37,103 nucleotides of DNA from a bacterium (GCA_030604405.1 JAUVVY010000040.1:1-37103); one strand, 5' to 3'; shown: positions 14,924 through 23,134, numbered from the stretch's first letter. Notes: a model not told the origin generated them from the sequence alone. Translations and numbers: made by a program.

Positions 14924-17281
14924 TCAAGGCCGCCGCTTCTGGGTAGCAACGATTGTGCCGAGTTGCACAACCGCTTTCGACAGCGCTGTGAACTGCTCGC
15001 TAAGGTCTAGGTCGGTCTCGGTCCCACTCGTTGAGATCCAGTATCCGATGCCGCCGATGAGTCCCTCGAAGCTGAACTTGCCATCGGCATCGGTCTGGGT
15101 AGTCTGTTGAGTGGCGCCCGGCGGCAGCCACTGCGCGATCGCGTGCTCGAAACGGACCATGGTGTTCAATTCCACGCGCAGCCCGCTGACCGGGTTGCCC
15201 GCTGCATCTTGGATCTGGCCGGTTACTTCGCCCGGCGGCTCCAGTATCAGTCCTGGCTCGAAGCCCCAGTCGGGATTGAGCCGCTCGGCTTTGTAGAGAG
15301 CTTTGGTGGGATGTATCGCCACGATCCAGACCCGGTCTTTCATGGGCAAACCGGCGATCTCGAAATCCCCGTCAGCATCAGTTTCGGCGGCCTGCTTGCA
15401 CTTGGTGACGAGAATTCTGGCACCCGACACGGGGTTCTGCTGCTCGTCGCCGACCCACCCGCGCACGGTCCGGCCGGCAAGGTTGAGCACCAGCGGCGGC
15501 AGTTGGTACTCCTCGCCTTCGCGCAGCGAAATCAGGCCCAGTTCGCGCCAGGTATCGTCCGCGACTTTATCGTTCGCTTCCCCAACCGGCCGCACGCGCA
15601 GGGGATACCCCGCAGGCAAGGGCCCGATGCGCAAATTCCCCTCGGCGTCGCTTTTTGCCCCCATGATGACATAAGTCCAGGGGCCGGGACCCGGCCGGTC
15701 AAGTTTCAATTCAGCGGCCACCGGTATGCCCTCCAGCGGGTTGCCTTCGATGTCAGCCACTGTTGCGAGTATGTACGCGCCTGGTTGCAAGTTGACTTCG
15801 ACGGAACTATCCAGGTCGAAAAGGAACTGGGCGCCAGCCAGACCTTGCTCTGCATCCTTGGTGAACACAGCATACGTGGGCCCGTGGCGGTATCCCGGAC
15901 CCCGGCCGGGGCGGTACTCAAAGCGTCCGGCTTCATCGGTTTGTGTCTCGTAGAGTAGGAGGCCGTCACGAAAATCGGCACTGTAGTGCCACATTCCTTC
16001 TATCGCGACAACCACCGTCAAGCCGGCCACAGGCTTCCCGTCCGGCCCACGCACGATTCCCTTGATTAACTTGGGCTTTGTGACCTTGAAATCTATGCCG
16101 GCGGCGGTCTTTCCTGCGACAACCTCCACCCCGAGCATGCCGGGCTCTGCCGGCTCGTAGTCTTTGCCGCTCGAGCTGACGCTTACTGTGTTGTTTCCGG
16201 GCGGCAGGCGCAGTCGGTAGTAGCCGGCTTCGTCGGTACTGGTTCCCAGCAGCGTGCCGCCCGACGATGGGTCTGCCGGCCCGTGCGCACGAATGCGAAC
16301 ACCGGCCACGGGCTGGCCGGTTTCTGCATCGGTCACGGTGCCCTCGACAAAGCCACCCTCGATCAACTCCAGTTCCACGCCCTGCCGATGGTCGCCGGCC
16401 TCCAGCCTGATGTCGGCGGCCGCAACAGCCGTGTAGTCCTCCGGTGCTTTTACCAGCACGTTGTATATACCCGGCGACAGGTTATCAAATTTGAACTCGC
16501 CGGCAGCATCCGAATCTCTGTGAGATATCGAATCCGTGCTTTGGGCCCGGATCTGCACGTCCGCCACGGGCCGGCCATCGCGGGTGATGCGCCCGGATAT
16601 AGAAGCGGCCGGCTGCAGGACGATTGAGGTGTCCTGTGCGCCCGATTCCACATTTCCGGCCCGCTGCAGTTCCACCATGCCCTCCGCCGATGCCCGCAAC
16701 CCAAGCACGCTCCCTCGGGGCAAGCCCGAAATCTCAAACCGCCCGGTCTCATCGGTAACGTCGCTCAGCAGCGGGAAAGCTGTTCTCAAAAACCAGCTTT
16801 CCAGCCCATCTCTCCCAGCGTAGCGGATAAACGTAACATTTACCGTGACCCCTGCCAGCGGATTGCCCTCGCGGTCCGTGGCCGTCCCCGCGCAGGTGAC
16901 GGGACTGTCGCCGAGTTTGACAGTGGGCTTGTCGCCTTCGGTCACTATCGCCCAACCGACCGCATAGGCTTCTTTCGCAGCGACGATTGTGTGTTTCTGC
17001 TCCCGTTCCCGCCCATCCATGAAGAGATTCTTTAGGGCACTGGCAGCCAGGGCAGTGACGGTGATTGTAAAGGCCCCCGCCTCGTCGGCCTGCGTCTCTG
17101 CATAGGTCTCCCCAAACCAGTGACTCTTGGCGAAGACACGACACCCGGACAGCGGTTCGCCGGCAGGATCAGTCACCCGGCCTGTGATGGTAACATCTCT
17201 GGTCTGCGGAGCTTGGGCCGCGGCGAACGTAGCCATGCACAGCAATAGACCTAACAAGGCTCCGTTGACTCTGCGAAGCAT
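14924..17281 (-). CDS. secreted protein of tandem carboxypeptidase-regulatory-like (Ig-fold) repeats
   Basis: The start chosen is the ATG at 17281 (MLRRVNGALLGLLLCMATFA), which gives a Sec signal peptide cut near AAAQ and a 785-residue protein. After this come eight or so repeats of about 80-100 residues, each opening with G.V.D..G.P..G: ITGRVTDPAGEPLSG, AGTATDREGNPLAG, ISGRITRDGRPVAD, VEGTVTDAETGQPVAG, IKGIVRGPDGKPVAG, ATVADIEGNPLEG, VRGWVGDEQQNPVSG, VTGQIQDAAGNPVSG. Many end with TDADGKF-type turns. This is the CarboxypepD_reg-like beta-sandwich common in cell-surface proteins. There is no catalytic domain, LPxTG or membrane anchor. It sits between hypF and hypC on the same strand with gaps of 157 and 202 nt. 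A link to hydrogenase maturation is unlikely on family grounds. An in-frame extension beyond the TGA is noted in the findings. Confidence 0.9.
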   Translation of the reverse strand: MLRRVNGALLGLLLCMATFAAAQAPQTRDVTITGRVTDPAGEPLSGCRVFAKSHWFGETYAETQADEAGAFTITVTALAASALKNLFMDGREREQKHTIVAAKEAYAVGWAIVTEGDKPTVKLGDSPVTCAGTATDREGNPLAGVTVNVTFIRYAGRDGLESWFLRTAFPLLSDVTDETGRFEISGLPRGSVLGLRASAEGMVELQRAGNVESGAQDTSIVLQPAASISGRITRDGRPVADVQIRAQSTDSISHRDSDAAGEFKFDNLSPGIYNVLVKAPEDYTAVAAADIRLEAGDHRQGVELELIEGGFVEGTVTDAETGQPVAGVRIRAHGPADPSSGGTLLGTSTDEAGYYRLRLPPGNNTVSVSSSGKDYEPAEPGMLGVEVVAGKTAAGIDFKVTKPKLIKGIVRGPDGKPVAGLTVVVAIEGMWHYSADFRDGLLLYETQTDEAGRFEYRPGRGPGYRHGPTYAVFTKDAEQGLAGAQFLFDLDSSVEVNLQPGAYILATVADIEGNPLEGIPVAAELKLDRPGPGPWTYVIMGAKSDAEGNLRIGPLPAGYPLRVRPVGEANDKVADDTWRELGLISLREGEEYQLPPLVLNLAGRTVRGWVGDEQQNPVSGARILVTKCKQAAETDADGDFEIAGLPMKDRVWIVAIHPTKALYKAERLNPDWGFEPGLILEPPGEVTGQIQDAAGNPVSGLRVELNTMVRFEHAIAQWLPPGATQQTTQTDADGKFSFEGLIGGIGYWISTSGTETDLDLSEQFTALSKAVVQLGTIVATQKRRP

Positions 17282-17438
17282 AGGGCTCACCCCATCTCGA
17301 TTATGCAATATGAGCGCGAATTCTCCATACCTGTTTGTGCGTATGCGTTGGCTTCCCGACCGTTAAGCAGTTTTGGTCCGGAACTCCAGACAACCGGAGA
17401 CTTAGGCTGGAAGCCCGCCGCCTGCGATGAAAGAAGAC

Positions 17439-19778
17439 TCAGCTAAGCCGATGGTGCGCGATGACGGCCTGGCCCAGCGACAGGCAACCGTCGCCAGGCG
17501 GCAGGTCCCGGTGCAATAGTACCCCGAGACCGGCCTCGCGTAAAGCCCCGGCCAGCTCCTCGACGAGTATGCGATTGGCGAAGGTGCCGCCGGACAGCGC
17601 CACCGTGTCCAGGCCGGTCCGCTTGTTTGCTGCCGTGGCGGCCTGTGCCAGCATCTGCGCGAATCCTACGTGAAAGGCCCCGGCGGTCTTCTCTCTGGCG
17701 ACACCGGCGAGGCGGGACTCTACTATCTGCCGCAATAGTCGAGACGGGTCGAGCATCAGATTGTTCTCTGTAATGCCGAAATCAACATCCTGCTTAGCTG
17801 AGATGTCGGCTGCACCCTCCAGCATCATGGCCGGCTGGCCCTCGTAGGTGGCGTGCTGGCAGATATCCAGCAGCGACGAGACCGCGTCGAAGAGCCTGCC
17901 TGCCGAGGATGCCGGCGGAGCGTTGACATTGTTGTCGATCATCTGCTTGAACGCCGGCCAGGCGGCTGCGGTTTCCGGCGGATATAGCCGGGCAATCAGT
18001 TCCTCGGCCTCCGGGCCGTAGATGTCATACAGGTAAGCCATCGCGACGCGGTACGGCTGTTTGACCGCCGCATCGCCGCCGGGCAGCGGGATATACTTCA
18101 GGTGGCCGATGCGCTCGTAGTTGCGGTAGTCGCACACCAGCACCTCACAGCCCCAGACGGTGCCGTCGTCACCGAGGCCGGCGCCGTCGCAGGCCAGGCC
18201 GATCACCGGCTCAGCAGCGCGGTTCTCGGTCATGCAGGCGACGATATGAGCGTGGTGGTGCTGGCTCTGGATAAGCGGGATGTCGAGTTCAGCGGCCCGC
18301 TGTTTGGCATGACGGGTGGACAGATAATCCGGGTGCAGGTCACAGGCCAGCGCCTCGGGCTGGGTCCTGAAGATGTCCATGAGATGTTCGGCCGCGCGTA
18401 TGAAGTAATCGAGCGCTGCGACGTCCTCCAGGTCGCCGAGATGCTGGCTCATGAAGGCGTTCTTGCCGGTGGTCAGGCAGACGGTGTTCTTCATGTTTCC
18501 GCCCAGCGCCAGCACCGGCCGCAGCTCTTCGCCGAGCCGCACCGGGAACGGCACATAGCCACGGGCGCGGCGCAGGAAGATCGGCCCCTCGGCGCTGTCA
18601 CGGACCACCGAATCATCGCACCCCACGAGGATGTCGCGGTCATGGAGGAGGAAGGCGTCGGCCATGTCGCCCAGGCGCGCCAAGGCCTCATCGTTGCTGA
18701 TGCAGAGGGGCTCGTCGCTGATGTTGCCGCTGGTCATCACCAGGGCGGTAAAGGCCGTCTCCTGCAGGCGGCTGCCCTTGCGCAGAAGCAGATGGTGGAT
18801 GGGGGTATAGGGCAGCATCAGGCCATAGTCGCTGCTGTCGGGGGCGATGGCTGCTGCCAGGCCCTCGGGGTGTCGCTTGCGCACCAGCAGGATGGGGGTC
18901 TGGGGGCTGGTCAGGAGCTCGCGGGCCCGCTCCGACATAAGCCCCAGCCTCTGCGCCGTCTCCGCATCAGGCACCATCACGGCCAGCGGCTTTTGCTCGC
19001 GATGCTTGCGCATGCGCATCCGCTCGACTGCCTGCTGATTCGTGGCATCGCAGGCCAGATGAAAGCCACCGAGGCCCTTGATGGCGACTATCTTACCGGC
19101 GGCCAGCAGCTCCTGTGCCTGCACGATCGCCTCGTGCCCCTCGACGCGGCTTGCGTCTGATTCCAGCCACAGGCTCGGGCCGCATTGCGGGCAGGCCACC
19201 GGCTGGGCGTGATAGCGCCGGTCGGTAATGTCGGCGTACTCGGCGGCGCATTCGGGACACATCGGGAACTCTGCCATCGAGGTAGCCGGCCGGTCGTAAG
19301 GCATGCTGCGGATGATCGTATAGCGCGGCCCGCAGTTGGTGCAGTTGACAAAAGGGTGCAGATAATGGCGGTCCTCGGGGTCGGCCAACTCGCGCAGGCA
19401 GTCGCTGCAGGTGGCAACCTCCGGCGATACGAAGATGACGCCCGCCTGGCTGTGAGCGCTGGGGGCGATGGTGAAACCGGTGTACTCAGCGGGCGGGAGT
19501 TCTGCTACGTCCACGCGCTCGATGACGGCTATCGGAGGGGCTTCGGATACGAGGCGGTCGGCAAAGCGGCGGCACTTTTCGGCCGGCCCCTCGACATCAA
19601 TTTCCACGCCGCCGGTGAAGTTGTGCACCTGGCCGCTCAGTTGCAGCTCTGTGGCCAGACGGTGGACAAAGGGCCGAAAGCCGACGCCCTGCACTATGCC
19701 CTCGACGGTAATGTGCAGGTGAGAGAGCTTCGTATCCTCAGTGGTCTGGCCGCCTTGCGGCTCAGGTATGGCTCGCAT
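17439..19778 (-). CDS. hypF: hydrogenase maturation carbamoyltransferase HypF
   Basis: A 779-residue protein with all HypF domains in order. The acylphosphatase-like domain has VEGIVQGVGFRPFVHR (25-40). Two zinc-finger units follow with C124/C127/C146/C149 and C174/C177/C196/C199. The YrdC-like domain (about 215-400) has KIVAIKGLGGFHLACDA. The Kae1-like C-terminal domain has SQHHHAHIVACM and ACDGAGLGDDGTVWG. HypF makes carbamoyl-AMP from carbamoyl phosphate and transfers the carbamoyl group to the C-terminal cysteine of HypE. The start ATG at 19778 has no strong Shine-Dalgarno; hypA ends 30 nt upstream, so coupling is likely. Full length and with all motifs, it should be active. Confidence 0.97.
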   Translation of the reverse strand: MRAIPEPQGGQTTEDTKLSHLHITVEGIVQGVGFRPFVHRLATELQLSGQVHNFTGGVEIDVEGPAEKCRRFADRLVSEAPPIAVIERVDVAELPPAEYTGFTIAPSAHSQAGVIFVSPEVATCSDCLRELADPEDRHYLHPFVNCTNCGPRYTIIRSMPYDRPATSMAEFPMCPECAAEYADITDRRYHAQPVACPQCGPSLWLESDASRVEGHEAIVQAQELLAAGKIVAIKGLGGFHLACDATNQQAVERMRMRKHREQKPLAVMVPDAETAQRLGLMSERARELLTSPQTPILLVRKRHPEGLAAAIAPDSSDYGLMLPYTPIHHLLLRKGSRLQETAFTALVMTSGNISDEPLCISNDEALARLGDMADAFLLHDRDILVGCDDSVVRDSAEGPIFLRRARGYVPFPVRLGEELRPVLALGGNMKNTVCLTTGKNAFMSQHLGDLEDVAALDYFIRAAEHLMDIFRTQPEALACDLHPDYLSTRHAKQRAAELDIPLIQSQHHHAHIVACMTENRAAEPVIGLACDGAGLGDDGTVWGCEVLVCDYRNYERIGHLKYIPLPGGDAAVKQPYRVAMAYLYDIYGPEAEELIARLYPPETAAAWPAFKQMIDNNVNAPPASSAGRLFDAVSSLLDICQHATYEGQPAMMLEGAADISAKQDVDFGITENNLMLDPSRLLRQIVESRLAGVAREKTAGAFHVGFAQMLAQAATAANKRTGLDTVALSGGTFANRILVEELAGALREAGLGVLLHRDLPPGDGCLSLGQAVIAHHRLS

Positions 19779-19808
19779 TGGTAGGACGCTCTTTCGAGGC
19801 TTGGCGAA

Positions 19809-20147
19809 TCAGGCGAACTCGCACGATTCGAGAAGTATTGTGTTGTGGTCGCCGATCTCTACATAAGGCCCGCCGCAGCGCCTGCAACACAAGGTGTTGT
19901 CTATTTCCACGGTGGTCTGGCATTTCGCGCACGTGCCCAGCAGCGGGACAATCTCTATGTGCAAGACGATGTCTTCCAATCCTGGCTTGTCAGCGCGCGC
20001 AAAGCAGGCCTGCACGACCTCGGGGGTGACCGAGGCGAGTTCGCCGATCTTGATCGTGGCGCTGAGCACGCGGCTGGCGCCTTGCGTTTTGGCTTGCTTG
20101 GTGATTGTGGCGGCGATGATGTCAATCAGTCTGTGTTGTTCAGGCAA
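19809..20147 (-). CDS. hypA: hydrogenase nickel-insertion protein HypA, atypical N-terminus
   Basis: The best start is a TTG at 20147 with AGGGGG 7 nt upstream, giving 112 residues (MPEQHRLIDIIAATITKQAK), close to the usual 113-118. No ATG gives a sensible protein; a longer frame reaches into repeat-rich spacer. KIGELASVTPE (33-43) is a HypA hallmark. The zinc site is C73-AK-C76 and C88-RR-C91, intact. Canonical HypA starts MHE, whose His2 binds nickel; here residue 2 is proline and the nearest histidine is H5. hypF follows after 30 nt and hypB is absent. A promoter is readable at 20215-20243. The family is certain, the start less so. Confidence 0.88.
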   Translation of the reverse strand: MPEQHRLIDIIAATITKQAKTQGASRVLSATIKIGELASVTPEVVQACFARADKPGLEDIVLHIEIVPLLGTCAKCQTTVEIDNTLCCRRCGGPYVEIGDHNTILLESCEFA

Positions 20148-20214
20148 TTGTGCGCCCCCTGGATGGATTTTCGGTGCGAGCGGAATGACGAAGCTGTGGA
20201 GACTTGCGGTCTTG

Positions 20215-20243
20215 ATATTATAGATGTATGCGGCCCTTGTCAA
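20215..20243 (-). promoter_or_regulatory. sigma70-type promoter for hypA-hypF
   Basis: On the minus strand a perfect TTGACA (20243-20238) is followed after 17 nt by TAATAT (20220-20215), or after 15 nt by TATAAT (20222-20217). It lies about 70 nt before the TTG start of hypA, supporting that start. Confidence 0.68.
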
Positions 20244-20329
20244 CCCGCCGTGGGCTGTGGGGCGCGTGTGAGAATTGTGGGTAGGCGATCTTGAGCGGTC
20301 GTGAGAGCAGAAACATGACAGCGTGATGT

Positions 20330-20395
20330 GTAGGGGCGCAATTGATTGCACCCACTCAGCAGCCGCGTGGAGGGCGTGATAAATCACGCCCCTAC
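20330..20395. repeat. double-hairpin repeat element with GTAGGGGCG ends
   Basis: Outer arms GTAGGGGCG (20330-20338) and CGCCCCTAC (20387-20395) are perfect inverted repeats. Inside are two smaller hairpins, GGGCGCAAT/ATTGCACCC (20334-20342, 20345-20353, one mismatch) and GGGCGTGAT/ATCACGCCC (20372-20380, 20383-20391, perfect). It looks like a small non-coding palindromic element. The rest of 20244-20554 shows no gene. Confidence 0.7.
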
Positions 20396-20554
20396 GGACA
20401 GGCCGAGCCCAACCACGCCCGCAAGGCCGCCTGTGCAAGGGGCAGCTCATTCGCGCAGCCGCATCGGGGCCATACCGGCGGCGTATGTCGTAGGACTCCG
20501 CACCTCCAGGCAGGACTCTGTGCCCTCAAGCGTGAAAGAGAGCTTGCGATAATC

Positions 20555-21706
20555 ATGGTAACAAGGATCACTTTTCACACCAAACCAGCCAAACCCAAAC
20601 GTAAGCGGAGACGGCAAGTAGTCGGTTTCGTCAAAAGGCACCTGGAAACCTTCGGCTGGCTGTGGTGGATAGATGTTGACACAGGCTGGCTGACCAGACA
20701 TGCTGTAATATCCCAGGTGCATCGCCTCCGCAGCAAAGGCTGGCAAATTGAAACCGTTCCTCGAAAAGGCTACAAGCTCATCGCACGGCCCGAAATGCAA
20801 CACTCCACCGATGCGCCGGCTCCCCGGCAGCCAAAGCAGAACCGCCCCAGCCACCCACAGTTCGTCAGAAGGCTGCTGCTGGAGCACGGCCACCTGTGGC
20901 TCGACGAAGTGGCCGCCGAGAGTATTGCCCCAGAGCAGCTTCGCCAACAGGTCTATTGGCTGCGGCAAAAGGGATGGGAGATTGAGACGACACCACGCGG
21001 TTACCTGCTGCACAGCCGGCCGCCAGACGATTCCCCAGCTCCCGCGCGCCACGGCTTTGTAAAAAACCACCTACGGCGCTACGGCAGGCTCAAGTGGGCG
21101 GACGCCACTTTGGCCCGCCTTAGCAGGCGCGTCGTGTACGGTCAGGTCCAACGCCTGCGCACAAAAGGCTGGCAAATTGAAAACCTTCCCGGAGAAGGAT
21201 ACAAGCTTATCGCAACTCCCCAAAGCCAGCTCTACGACGATACCCCGACTCAACCAGCATCAAAGTCGGGGGGCCGCTGGTGTTTCGTGAAAAGGCATCT
21301 ACTGCAGCACGGCCACCTGTGGCCGGAGGAAGTGGCCGGCGAGAGCATCAGCCGAAAGCAGCTTCGCGGACAGGTCTATTGGCTCCGCAAAAAGGGATGG
21401 GAGATTGAGACGACGGCGCGGGGCTGGGTGCTGCACAGCCGGACGGCGGACAAGCCGCGAGCCAGCGCTCGACCCGGCTTTGTAGAGAAGCACTTGCAGC
21501 GGCGCGGCTCCTTGTCGTGGACGGAGGCCACCCGCGCCGGCGTTAGCAGGCACGTCGTGCACGCTCAGGTGCGACGGCTGCGCAGAAAAGGCTGGCGAAT
21601 TGAAAACACACCCCGAGGAGTCCGCCTGCAGAGCATTCCCAGGCCAGCGCCTCGCGGAACCCCGAAGTCGCTTACTCGCCTATCGGACGTGAAGCGTCGG
21701 GGCTGA
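20555..21706 (+). CDS. protein of five tandem winged-helix-like repeats (unrecognised architecture)
   Basis: From the ATG at 20555 (MVTRITFHTK) it is 383 residues. A basic tail (PKRKRRR, 14-20) precedes five repeats of about 56 residues at 23-79, 102-156, 166-222, 242-297 and 307-362, joined by Pro-rich linkers. Each has a helix (FVKRHL..HG.LW), a helix-turn-helix-like segment (SR..V..QV..LR.KGW.IE) and a beta-wing (TPRGYKL). This resembles the BirA/HTH_11 winged helix, in which a recognition helix is followed by EGYEIE-type and GRGYRL-type strands. Repeats 1, 3 and 5 are one type (QVxRLRxKGWxIEN/T), 2 and 4 another (QVYWLRxKGWEIETT). There is no other domain. A multivalent nucleic-acid-binding role is inferred. 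The ribosome binding site is weak. Confidence 0.8.
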   Translation: MVTRITFHTKPAKPKRKRRRQVVGFVKRHLETFGWLWWIDVDTGWLTRHAVISQVHRLRSKGWQIETVPRKGYKLIARPEMQHSTDAPAPRQPKQNRPSHPQFVRRLLLEHGHLWLDEVAAESIAPEQLRQQVYWLRQKGWEIETTPRGYLLHSRPPDDSPAPARHGFVKNHLRRYGRLKWADATLARLSRRVVYGQVQRLRTKGWQIENLPGEGYKLIATPQSQLYDDTPTQPASKSGGRWCFVKRHLLQHGHLWPEEVAGESISRKQLRGQVYWLRKKGWEIETTARGWVLHSRTADKPRASARPGFVEKHLQRRGSLSWTEATRAGVSRHVVHAQVRRLRRKGWRIENTPRGVRLQSIPRPAPRGTPKSLTRLSDVKRRG

Positions 21707-21713
21707 CAAAGCA

Positions 21714-21803
21714 GGGAAATTGGGGACAGTCACCCATTTCTTGCCGCTGCGATCATAATGTCGTCCAAGATCGGTGGAAATGGGTGACTGTCCCCAATTT
21801 CCC
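21714..21803. repeat. REPIN-like paired inverted repeat, perfect 27 bp arms
   Basis: Arms at 21714-21740 and 21777-21803 are perfect reverse complements (27 bp) and contain the core GGGGACAGTCACCCATTTC. The spacer is 36 nt. The right arm ends directly at the stop codon of the CBM9-like gene, and the element lies only 7 nt after the stop of the winged-helix repeat gene. It is the best copy of the family also seen at 9800-9887. Confidence 0.9.
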
Positions 21804-22490
21804 TTACAGAGCCGCCAGCCGGACTTGGCCCCAGGTGCTGGGGTCGTAAGTGTACGGAAATCTGTCGCTGATTGCGTATGTCTGTCGCCCGCGGACCAGG
21901 TCGGTAATCAGGTAGGTGAACCCCATCGTCTGCCCCGGCTCCGGCTCGAAGCCCTGCAAGATCTCCGCCGGCAACAGCACCTCGAGGCTGTAAGATGTTT
22001 CGTCCTGGCGGGCGGCGATGACAATGTCTTCAGGCGCGGCCATGGCGGACTGATCGTGAGCGCGGCGGATAGGGGTCTGCCAGCCGAGTGGCTCCTGGCG
22101 ACCCGGGCCACCGCCCTTGGGCAGGATGACGAAATGGTGGCAGAAGCGGGTCGCACGATGGCCGCTGAGGCCGCCGCGGGTGTCCAGCCATACCTGGAAG
22201 CTGTCGGCGCTGTGGGGGCGCTGGCGGCTGATGGCGACGGGTTCCTCGCGCTCGGCGAAAGTAGCCAGATAGACGCCGCGCTCGTTGTAGGCGATCTTTA
22301 CCTCGGCAAACGGCTCGCCGCCATCGAGCTGAACCAGCGGCGGCAGGGCGGGTATGGCCTGCCAGTCGGACAGGTCGCCGTCAATGGTGATGTCGCCGGC
22401 ACGGGGGCACTCGACCACCGGCCTGAAGAGCAATCGCGACGGGAAATCCACAGTTAGTTTTCCCCTCTCTTGGTCCATCTCGCGTGCCAC
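21804..22490 (-). CDS. CBM9/DOMON-like carbohydrate-binding domain protein
   Basis: The start suggested is the GTG at 22490 with AGGGGAA 6 nt upstream, giving 228 residues; the ATG at 22478 (MDQERGKLTVDFPSR) is the alternative. The motif ITIDGDLSDWQAIPAL followed by VKIAYNERGVYLATFAERE, then DSFQVWLDTRG and a C-terminal GFTYLITD is the pattern of family 9-like carbohydrate-binding modules in glycan-related proteins. There is no signal peptide and no enzyme domain, so it may be intracellular or have lost an N-terminal part: the sequence just upstream is a repeat element (22503-22610). Binding partner unknown. Confidence 0.75.
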   Translation of the reverse strand: MAREMDQERGKLTVDFPSRLLFRPVVECPRAGDITIDGDLSDWQAIPALPPLVQLDGGEPFAEVKIAYNERGVYLATFAEREEPVAISRQRPHSADSFQVWLDTRGGLSGHRATRFCHHFVILPKGGGPGRQEPLGWQTPIRRAHDQSAMAAPEDIVIAARQDETSYSLEVLLPAEILQGFEPEPGQTMGFTYLITDLVRGRQTYAISDRFPYTYDPSTWGQVRLAAL

Positions 22491-22502
22491 AAGCTTTCCC
22501 CT

Positions 22503-22610
22503 TCGACGTTGCTCAGGGCGGTGAGCCTGTCGAACCGCAGCCTGTGGTCGTTGCCGTTGCCTTCCGGAGGGGCCTGCCTGCCCTGAGCCTGTCGAAGGGC
22601 CGAAGGCCTG
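22503..22610. repeat. dispersed repeat with CTCAGGGCGGTGAGCCTGTCG core
   Basis: Blocks such as GCTCAGGGCGGTGAGCCTG and CCCTGAGCCTGTCGAAGGG form partial inverted repeats. The same blocks recur at 36826-36896. The type is common between genes in bacterial metagenome assemblies. It lies directly upstream of the CBM9-like gene start. The remaining spacer up to 22724 shows no gene. Confidence 0.65.
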
Positions 22611-22716
22611 TTCGGCGGGCCGAACATGCCTGAGACTGGCCCGCGCCCTTCTCATCGCTCTGTGGGCCGAATGGGGGATGTTTGGGGCCCCATCCGGCCC
22701 AGGCGTTGCCGCCACC

Positions 22717-22751
22717 AACAAAACGAGCCACCCATCTCGGTGGCTCTTTTT
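22717..22751. terminator. bidirectional intrinsic terminator
   Basis: GAGCCACC (22725-22732) pairs with GGTGGCTC (22739-22746) over 6 nt. On the plus side five T follow; on the minus side GTTTTGTT follows. Its position 27 nt after the minus-strand zinc-ribbon gene suggests it mainly ends that gene. Confidence 0.72.
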
Positions 22752-22777
22752 GCAATCTTGAACTGATCCGCGCTACT

Positions 22778-23104
22778 TCAGGCTTTGTTGCTATGCAGGT
22801 CGGAGAATTCGCTATCTGTCACGTTCGCGAGTCCTTGTGCGAACTGTATTATCTCTCCGGCATCTATTGGGCCTAGCCGTTTGAGCTCGGCCGCCTCATC
22901 GCTGTCGGGTTCCGGCTCTTTGATCATCGCGTTCCACTTCTCGTAGTCCAGCAGTTCCAGCCCTTCGTATCCGCACTCGGCGCAGCGGTATTTGAGGTAC
23001 ACGTGTACCGGCTCGTCTCCTACCATTACGAACCCGTGGGCCAGCAGTTCATTCAGACCGATGCGGTGGCCACACACGCACTGCACGACTGTATCCATGT
23101 TCAT
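22778..23104 (-). CDS. small zinc-ribbon protein, unknown function
   Basis: The 108-residue protein starts at 23104 (MNMDTVVQCVCGHR); AGGAGG lies 13 nt upstream and an AGGT nearer. C9-x-C11 with H13, and C41-AE-C44 (YRCAECGYEG), make a likely zinc ribbon, between which a short helix and strands lie. The C-terminal half is acidic (EPEPDSDEAAELKRLG). No enzyme motif is visible. It has its own promoter (23135-23163) and terminator, so it is a single-gene unit. Not recognised as a named family. Confidence 0.75.
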   Translation of the reverse strand: MNMDTVVQCVCGHRIGLNELLAHGFVMVGDEPVHVYLKYRCAECGYEGLELLDYEKWNAMIKEPEPDSDEAAELKRLGPIDAGEIIQFAQGLANVTDSEFSDLHSNKA

Positions 23105-23134
23105 ATACCTGTGCCCCTCCTGGCGGCGACTCCT

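Noticed and set aside
18102-19160. 352-codon plus-strand open frame
   Set aside because: Antisense to HypF, which has all its domains; no ribosome binding site or family motif.
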